64,000 bases of DNA, taken from positions 1,367,436-1,431,435 of the forward strand of contig NC_008701.1 in assembly GCF_000015205.1 (NCBI RefSeq), in the 5' to 3' direction. The position numbers were made by a program, and so were the translations under genes. Below, piece after piece: positions 58,749 through 64,000 of this stretch. Within the stretch, counting starts at the first letter, position 1; each line of letters opens with the position of its first letter. The DNA is from Pyrobaculum islandicum DSM 4184. GTDB taxonomy: Archaea > Thermoproteota > Thermoprotei > Thermoproteales > Thermoproteaceae. Below the pieces are notes generated by a model. That model did not search any database, was not told the DNA's origin, and was given only the letters and a program-made list of their open reading frames with translations.

Positions 58749-59282
58749 TCACCACTTGTGTGGCTCCGCCTCGCCGGTTGCCGCAACTCTCAGTCTCTCG
58801 ACGCCGCCTATGGCCTTTATTATCTGGGCTACTGACTTGGGGACGAGCTCCTCCCACTGGGGGTCCCCCCTTATGATAAGCTCTCTCACTCTGGTGGAGC
58901 TGTACCTCTCCCTCTGGTACATGGGCTGTTGTCTCACCTCGTACCCCGCCTCTCTGAAGAGGAGTGCGACGTATGGATTTCCGGTGTACACCACTTGGAA
59001 GGGGGGCGCGTATGATTTCACCCTCCCCAGCCACTCGAGGTTGTTTTCGACGTTTGGTATGGGGATTGTACAGACGCGGGATAGGTCTACGCCGGCCTCT
59101 CTGAGGGCCTCTCTGAGCATCCATATCCTCTCGCCGGCTGTGAAGGGGTCTTTTGCTATGTAGTTAAACTGGGCCGAGCCCACTGTTATAACTACCTCGT
59201 CTACCTCTTTCAATATCTCTCTTATGGCATATATGTGGCCCCAGTGCGGCGGCTGGAAGCGGCCGGGAAAGAGGGCTCTCAT
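58749..59282 (-). CDS. nadM: Nicotinamide-nucleotide adenylyltransferase
   Basis: Joins ATP and NMN to make NAD+. The 177-residue protein has GRFQPPHWGHIYAIREIL (the H-x-G-H nucleotidyl transfer motif) and YSSTRVRELI near residue 130 (S-T-x-x-R). Both are diagnostic of the archaeal NMNAT. Its first codon overlaps the pheS stop by 4 nt, so the two genes are coupled. Confidence 0.93.
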   Translation of the reverse strand: MRALFPGRFQPPHWGHIYAIREILKEVDEVVITVGSAQFNYIAKDPFTAGERIWMLREALREAGVDLSRVCTIPIPNVENNLEWLGRVKSYAPPFQVVYTGNPYVALLFREAGYEVRQQPMYQRERYSSTRVRELIIRGDPQWEELVPKSVAQIIKAIGGVERLRVAATGEAEPHKW

Positions 59283-60742
59283 ATTGTATACCGTATGCCT
59301 CTACTGCCGATGTTTCTTCTGTATTTAACCCAACGGCTGTAGTACTCCTGTAGCTTCTCTAGGTCTTTTGTAAATAGCTCTCTGATGTCGTCTATGCCGA
59401 GGATTATCATAGCTATTCTATCTAGTCCCCAGCCCCAGGCCAGCACTCTGCTCTTCCTCACGCCGAGGGGCTCAGTGACCTCGGGCCTAAATATGCCGGC
59501 TCCGCCGAACTCTACCCAGCCCAGCTTGGGATGCTCTGCGTATACCTCCACCGAGGGGGAGGTGAAGGGGAAGTAGGCCGGCCTGAACTTGACTCTGTCC
59601 ATGCCCAGGGCTTTGGCTATCTGCTCCAGCTGGCCCAGGAGGTGTTTAAAGGTTAGGCCCGGCCCCACCACTATGCCGTCTAATTGGTGGAACTCCATGC
59701 TGTGTTTGGGGTCCAGCTTCTCTGGGCGGAAGACTCTGCCTATTGTAAAGACCTTGTACTCCCCGTCGCCTCTCTCTGCCAGCGCCCTTATCGTAGTGGC
59801 GGTGGTCTGTGTCCTTAGGACTAGGTTTAGGGCTTTTTTGGGGTCCCATTTGTATTGCCACTTTTCTTCATGTACTTTTTTCACAGCCTCCATGAGTTCG
59901 GCGGGCGGTTGCTCCACGGGGCCGTCCCACTCTACGTAGAAAGTGTCGTGTATTTCTCTGGCCGGGTGGTCTTGGGCTTGGAATAACGCGTCGAAGTTCC
60001 AAAACTCCACCTCTAGTATGGGCCCCCTTACCTCTTCAAAGCCAAGCCCCACCATGACCTCTCTCACGTAGTTTAGAAACTCGTTGAAAAAGTGGGGGAC
60101 TGGGGCTGGATACTCCGGGGGCTCTATGGAGAGGTCGAAGGGTTTTAGAATATAGTCGCGCCATCTGCCGCTTGTGATATCTTCACTTGTGAGAGCTGTT
60201 TTTACTTCTGCAGGCCGTACGGCGTCTATAGGCACGGCCGCTTTGATAAATATCTGTGTTTTTTCAACCCGTTTTACAAGCTTCCGCCTGAGGAACTCTT
60301 GTAGAATTTCACGTGGCGCAGAGTCTAGAGCTGTTAAAAACCTCTGTCTCTCCTCTACTATCGCAAGCGCCTTCTTATATGTCTCTTCGTCTATTTCTAA
60401 GACGCGGCCCTTCGGCCTTATGCCTATTTTCGCAAGATTTGCAAGTGCTATCTCTACCTCAGGCTGCGAAAGGTCTATTACACACCTCCCGCCTTCGCAA
60501 ACTGCGCTCTTCAACAGTCTATACTCCGGAAGCCCCTCTGCAACACGCCGCTGCCCCTCTTCCGTCAGTATAAAACTCTCTACGACTCTCCTATCTACAT
60601 ACAAAACGCCTCGCGCCCTCCCCTCCTCTATATACCTCATCAAACTCTCTGGCGGCGTCCCAAGCTCGCGTGCTATATCGTCTAAAAGTCGCCAGTCTTG
60701 CGCCCTTTTTAAAATCTCGTATATTATAGGGAGGACAAACAT
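59279..60742 (-). CDS. pheS: Phenylalanyl-tRNA synthetase alpha subunit
   Basis: The 487-residue catalytic subunit charges tRNA-Phe. The N-terminal DNA/tRNA-binding helical domains are followed by the class II core: FWNFDALFQAQDHPAREIHD (motif 2 region), TTATTIRALAERG, FHQLDGIVVGPGLTF and motif 3 in VLAWGWGLDRIAMIILGIDD. This is the archaeal-type length. The pheT beta subunit is not in the window. It forms an operon with nadM. Confidence 0.95.
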   Translation of the reverse strand: MFVLPIIYEILKRAQDWRLLDDIARELGTPPESLMRYIEEGRARGVLYVDRRVVESFILTEEGQRRVAEGLPEYRLLKSAVCEGGRCVIDLSQPEVEIALANLAKIGIRPKGRVLEIDEETYKKALAIVEERQRFLTALDSAPREILQEFLRRKLVKRVEKTQIFIKAAVPIDAVRPAEVKTALTSEDITSGRWRDYILKPFDLSIEPPEYPAPVPHFFNEFLNYVREVMVGLGFEEVRGPILEVEFWNFDALFQAQDHPAREIHDTFYVEWDGPVEQPPAELMEAVKKVHEEKWQYKWDPKKALNLVLRTQTTATTIRALAERGDGEYKVFTIGRVFRPEKLDPKHSMEFHQLDGIVVGPGLTFKHLLGQLEQIAKALGMDRVKFRPAYFPFTSPSVEVYAEHPKLGWVEFGGAGIFRPEVTEPLGVRKSRVLAWGWGLDRIAMIILGIDDIRELFTKDLEKLQEYYSRWVKYRRNIGSRGIRYTI

Positions 60743-60793
60743 AGGCAGATTAAAAGCTGTGTATTAATATTTAGAATTGGGAGGGGGGTATGG

Positions 60794-61024
60794 CTATCTG
60801 CCTTTTATAAAAGGTATCTGAAGCTCTTCTTCTTTCTCCTCCTCTCTAGGCGCCCTTGCTTTAAAAACCTCTTTGTATAACAAGTCGCGGAGGGCGGCTC
60901 TTATAGCCTCGCTTCTATTGGGGAATATGCCCCGTCTCACTAACTCGTCGAGTTCCTCCAACATCTTCTTGGGCACGTGTACAGATATTAGCGACATCTT
61001 ATCCTGGCTCTTGCTCCTCGGCAT
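60794..61024 (-). CDS. Ribbon-helix-helix regulator
   Basis: A 76-residue protein with SLISVHVPKKMLEELDELVR and GIFPNRSEAIRAALRDLLY, a clear RHH/MetJ-Arc fold. A charged tail with an EEEKEEE run follows, ending IPFIKGR. It probably regulates transcription as a dimer. It stands alone between pheS and an unknown gene. Confidence 0.8.
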   Translation of the reverse strand: MPRSKSQDKMSLISVHVPKKMLEELDELVRRGIFPNRSEAIRAALRDLLYKEVFKARAPREEEKEEELQIPFIKGR

Positions 61025-61076
61025 GGATATTGTAAATACCTGCGTTAATAAAGGTCTTCTCCAGGTATTATGGCCG

Positions 61077-61394
61077 TCATATCTCGGCCTCGGCCTTTAT
61101 TGAAGAAAGCGCCTTGACCAATAAGTCGAGCACATAGTATTTAGGCAATGTCGAGAGTTTTTTCGCCAGTTTTCTCAACTTCTCCGCCTCTTGGGGTGTT
61201 ATAGCCTTGGGTTTACCCTCGCCGTCGTATGATTGCCACCTGCCTTTTTCATATATATAGCCAATGTCGTCCATATATATCTCTGCGTAGAGCCCCTTCT
61301 TCCCAGCTTCTGCAAAAATCACCACGTCTTTCATTTCCAACTCCATGTAACTATTCCGTAGGATCATTCTGAGGAATGGCGCTTTTAACCTCAC
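61077..61394 (-). CDS. Uncharacterised protein
   Basis: 105 residues. A beta-rich first half (VVIFAEAGKKGLYAEIYMDD, IGYIYEKGRWQSYDG) precedes a helical second half (QEAEKLRKLAKKLSTLPKYY, VLDLLVKALSS). Starts are possible at 61394 or at internal ATGs (61367, 61346). No family recognised. It is 35 nt downstream of the DUF1512 gene on the same strand. Confidence 0.65.
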   Translation of the reverse strand: MRLKAPFLRMILRNSYMELEMKDVVIFAEAGKKGLYAEIYMDDIGYIYEKGRWQSYDGEGKPKAITPQEAEKLRKLAKKLSTLPKYYVLDLLVKALSSIKAEAEI

Positions 61395-61429
61395 AGCTTA
61401 TCTAAGCCACGTTTTTAAATAGATAACTA

Positions 61430-62563
61430 TCAAGCTGCCACAAGCTCAGGCGGTTGGCCTACGCCGACTGTGTTGCCCACGCCTATTAATAACACAGAGT
61501 CGCCTATCTGTGTCTGTGTAACTATAAAGTCTAGCACACGTTTTGTAGTGTATTGAACCGCGTTGTAAATATCGCTAGTCATTATAGTTAACGCCTCAGA
61601 CTGGCGCATCTTTATGAGAAATGCGTAGAGGGGCACTCCGTATTTTGTGGCGTAGGTCTCGATGTTAAATTTCTCCACCCCCACTCCGCCCATGGCCACG
61701 CCTATGCCCTCAGCTACCTCCCCAGTTTTCTCACCCTCTAGTCTAAGGGCGGCGTCTACAGTTATTATATATTTAGGCGCCGCCTTGAGTTTTTCAAATA
61801 CATATTCAACCGCCTCGTCTAACCTCCCCACAGTGCTACCCGGCCCCTCGGCCTTAATTATATAAAGCCTCCGCCCCTCGTATTCACACTCGGCGATAAC
61901 TGTGTCTTTTACCACGTGGTGATATCTACGTGGTTGACATCGGCTAAGTACGTTATATGCCACTAGGGGGCCTGCGCTATCGCCGATGGGCATACCCTTA
62001 ATAAAAGAGTTGACTGCCTCGTTTACTGTATCTGTAAGTTCTTTAAGTAGTGGAAGTAACATCGTTAGTTGGATAACTAAGTAGAAGGCCTTGTACTTCT
62101 TGGCGGTTTTATAATAATGGTCTACTACTTTGTATATGAAGTTCATATATCTAAGGGCCTCTACTGCTGTGGCCATGTTTTTGACTGTGACGCCGTCTTC
62201 TACCAACCGGCGTATCTCCTGTTCGTAAGTCTCTACATATGTAGACAAAATGTGTTTATACTTTGGCACAATTCCGCTGGGGTCTAGCGACGTAGGTTCG
62301 ATAACTGCAAAATCTACCATCTTTCTAAGGGTTTTCTCAAGGTCTTGTCTCTGGACCTCTCTTTTCTTGGATTTTTCAAGAGCTGCGAGCACGTTTGCAG
62401 ACGCTGTGTTGAGGAGTTGGCCTAGGTATGATAAAAAGCCACTTACTTGACTTAGATATCTCCACATCTGGAGGTCTTGCAACATGAAAATTAACGCAAA
62501 CCATATCAACATAGATAGTATATACCACATTGGGTCGTATCCCGTGGCTTGGATATACATCAC
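61430..62563 (-). CDS. DUF1512-family membrane protein
   Basis: A 377-residue protein with one N-terminal membrane helix (YILSMLIWFALIFMLQDLQM), then a helical region (ATAVEALRYMNFIYKVVDHY). The C-terminal domain holds SRCQPRRYHHVVKDTVIAEC, IIKAEGPGSTVGRLDEAVEY and GIGVAMGGVGVEKFNIE. This matches my recollection of the crenarchaeal DUF1512 family. Function unknown. ATG 62563 or 62560 are both possible. Confidence 0.75.
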   Translation of the reverse strand: MMYIQATGYDPMWYILSMLIWFALIFMLQDLQMWRYLSQVSGFLSYLGQLLNTASANVLAALEKSKKREVQRQDLEKTLRKMVDFAVIEPTSLDPSGIVPKYKHILSTYVETYEQEIRRLVEDGVTVKNMATAVEALRYMNFIYKVVDHYYKTAKKYKAFYLVIQLTMLLPLLKELTDTVNEAVNSFIKGMPIGDSAGPLVAYNVLSRCQPRRYHHVVKDTVIAECEYEGRRLYIIKAEGPGSTVGRLDEAVEYVFEKLKAAPKYIITVDAALRLEGEKTGEVAEGIGVAMGGVGVEKFNIETYATKYGVPLYAFLIKMRQSEALTIMTSDIYNAVQYTTKRVLDFIVTQTQIGDSVLLIGVGNTVGVGQPPELVAA

Positions 62564-62637
62564 AGTACAGTCCTTTTAGACTTAAAAAAGTTCGCCCCGG
62601 CTCGGCTACCGTGGGCAATGCGCTTGCAGTGTCTACA

Positions 62638-62702
62638 GAGTCAGCGATCGAGGACTTGCTCACTAATCGCAAATACATCCCCTCATCACGTCGGTATTAT
62701 GC
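62638..62702 (-). ncRNA. Candidate C/D box sRNA
   Basis: The gap 62564-62717 has no gene. On the minus strand a perfect box C GTGATGA (62693-62699) is followed by a guide-like segment, a C'-like TAGTGAG and a box D CTGA (62641-62644). The total is 59 nt. The D' box is weak. AATAATA just upstream may be a promoter element. A candidate only. Confidence 0.4.
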
Positions 62703-62717
62703 CTGTGGAGTTAAAAG

Positions 62718-64000
62718 CTAAACTTCTACTACATCGCGTTCTATTTTCTCTCTTGTAGCCCGGGGCTCTTTTCTCCTTAGGGCAAACGCTGTGGTTACTC
62801 CCACTGTCGTAGCCGCAGCGGCTATTTTTAGAAAGCTCTCTTGCGTAAGTGTCGGCACTTTTATCTCAGGCCGTATCTGGGCTAGATATCTAACGCCGTT
62901 TATCTCTACTGCCGCTCTCTCCTCTACGGGTATTATCTCCGCCACGCCGTTGTGTCCATAGAACTTGAGACTCCCGACGTATATTGTAAATGTGGTCAAG
63001 GGAGAGCCAAGCGCATCTACTACTTTTATCTTGTGAAATAGCGAAGAGACGTTTATCACTATTATTGGAGACGCCTTTTTTATAAACTCTGCTACAAAAG
63101 TGCCGTTGTAATATAGCCTAACTGTGACGTTAGAGCCTGTTTTTACCACGTCTGGCTCTACTGTGGCGTTAAAGCCGGGCGCTATGACTCTCGGCTTTAC
63201 TAGATCGGTGAAGGCTTCTACAACGCCGTTTTTAACCTCGGCGGGGTATCGATATGTTGTACTATTTGTCTTTACGTAGACAAAATACGACACCCCCTCT
63301 ACAACACATAGCCCAACTGACGCTCCGTCGTCTGTTGTTACTAGGTAGACGGGCAGGTTTTGTCCATCTATTGTTCTTGCTACTACTTCGCGAAGTCTCC
63401 ACGTAGTTATATTATCGGGCAGATAATAGAAAGAGAGGGCGTATTCCTCTCCAGTCTCAAGTTTTACATAGACTCTAAGCGGTCTCTCCAACGGATTTAC
63501 TACCGTGGCTACTCCTCTGCATTCGCCCAACACAGGTATTTTTATCTGTTCAACTACGAGGCGGGGTCTGCCGACTACTGTAGTTTGGTTAGGCGCGAAG
63601 TAAAGCTGAAAATCTGGGGCCCAGGGCTTTACGCCCTCTATCTTAACGCCTCTCGTTGGTATTTCCACATAGTAATCTGGCTTGTCGTCGGAAAGACTGA
63701 TGTATGTAATATTGGCTATTCCGTAGGCTAGTACCTGTGCCGTGTCGTAGACGATGTACTTCTCGATGTATACTCCAAATGCTGATGTCGAGCCTACTTT
63801 GTATACATACCTCCCCTCAACGAGGGGGGGCGTGAAAGATTTTATTTTTATAACTGCCGTGCCATTTATCACATAGGGCACGCCTTGGTATAAATAGGCG
63901 GAGTCCTCCCCTTTTATAGATATGGGGACGAGGGGGGCTAGGCTCCTCCATCTGTCTACTTTAACTGTCACAAAGTCGCCGCAGATCCTCCCCCTTAAGT
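62718..64000 (-). CDS. C-terminally anchored surface protein, 5' partial
   Basis: The frame continues through the window end (codons for RGRICGDFV precede the GTG at 63971), so the start is outside. The body is beta-rich with repeated immunoglobulin-like strands and many N-x-S/T sites (NGTA, NITY, NITT, NATV, NVTV, NGTF). Near the C-terminus FLKIAAAATTVGVTTAFALR forms a membrane helix followed by a basic tail. It is an extracellular protein of unknown role, similar in plan to the protein at the left edge. Confidence 0.7.
   Translation of the reverse strand, partial: LRGRICGDFVTVKVDRWRSLAPLVPISIKGEDSAYLYQGVPYVINGTAVIKIKSFTPPLVEGRYVYKVGSTSAFGVYIEKYIVYDTAQVLAYGIANITYISLSDDKPDYYVEIPTRGVKIEGVKPWAPDFQLYFAPNQTTVVGRPRLVVEQIKIPVLGECRGVATVVNPLERPLRVYVKLETGEEYALSFYYLPDNITTWRLREVVARTIDGQNLPVYLVTTDDGASVGLCVVEGVSYFVYVKTNSTTYRYPAEVKNGVVEAFTDLVKPRVIAPGFNATVEPDVVKTGSNVTVRLYYNGTFVAEFIKKASPIIVINVSSLFHKIKVVDALGSPLTTFTIYVGSLKFYGHNGVAEIIPVEERAAVEINGVRYLAQIRPEIKVPTLTQESFLKIAAAATTVGVTTAFALRRKEPRATREKIERDVVEV

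Overview
The window looks like a chromosomal segment of a hyperthermophilic crenarchaeon of the Thermoproteales, most like Pyrobaculum. The reasons are TATA-type promoters 24-26 nt ahead of start codons (leaderless genes), PaREP1-family genes, tRNA genes with bulge-helix-bulge introns at unusual positions, a 25-nt CRISPR repeat ending in GTAGAAAC, archaeal PheS, NadM and DUF1512 genes, and GC-rich coding sequence with many GTG starts. The genus call is an inference from these features, not a database match.

Layout. 1-13 kb: a surface protein, then glycosyltransferases, a frameshifted FkbM methyltransferase, GalU, a UDP-xylose-synthase-like epimerase and UDP-glucose dehydrogenase, followed by two AP-superfamily hydrolases, a TSUP permease, APS kinase and ATP sulfurylase. 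Together these make UDP-sugars and PAPS, as expected for (possibly sulfated) surface glycans. 13-18.4 kb: PaREP1 genes, and an ATPase plus PD-(D/E)XK-like nuclease pair bracketed by two inverted relics of one TnpB family. 18.4-27.7 kb: PhoU, a branched-chain amino acid ABC transporter (liv) and the Pst phosphate transporter, all on the minus strand, with liv lying between phoU and pst.

27.7-34.1 kb: an intron-containing tRNA-Tyr, an SDR gene whose 3' end runs into a TnpB element, two head-to-head tnpB genes (one truncated), two inverted HEPN/nucleotidyltransferase pairs and a VapBC pair. 34.1-46.9 kb: small unknown genes and a type III-A-like CRISPR locus (csm2-csm3-csm4-csm5-cas10) set between two short convergent arrays. 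The two leaders form a ~310-bp inverted repeat. No cas6, cas1 or cas2 is present.

47-54.6 kb: a visibly AT-richer accessory island with decayed fragments, a large HD + GHKL/Hsp90-like ATPase protein with an overlapping partner gene, a CARF-like/wHTH gene upstream of small membrane proteins, and a heavily frameshifted archaeal ATPase. 54.6-64 kb: mostly housekeeping genes (SixA-like phosphatase, PrmC/HemK-like methyltransferase, ParA-like ATPase, intron-containing tRNA-Arg, NadM, PheS, DUF1512) and an orphan copy of the TnpB right end/omega-RNA.

The best candidates for undescribed biology are the HD-GHKL operon (48.0-51.2 kb), the relic-bracketed ATPase-nuclease pair (15.5-18.3 kb), the CARF plus membrane-protein operon (51.7-53.1 kb) and the mirrored CRISPR leaders. 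Many accessory genes carry single 1-2 nt frameshifts, often in short runs, so gene decay or sequence error must be separated before any are called non-functional.
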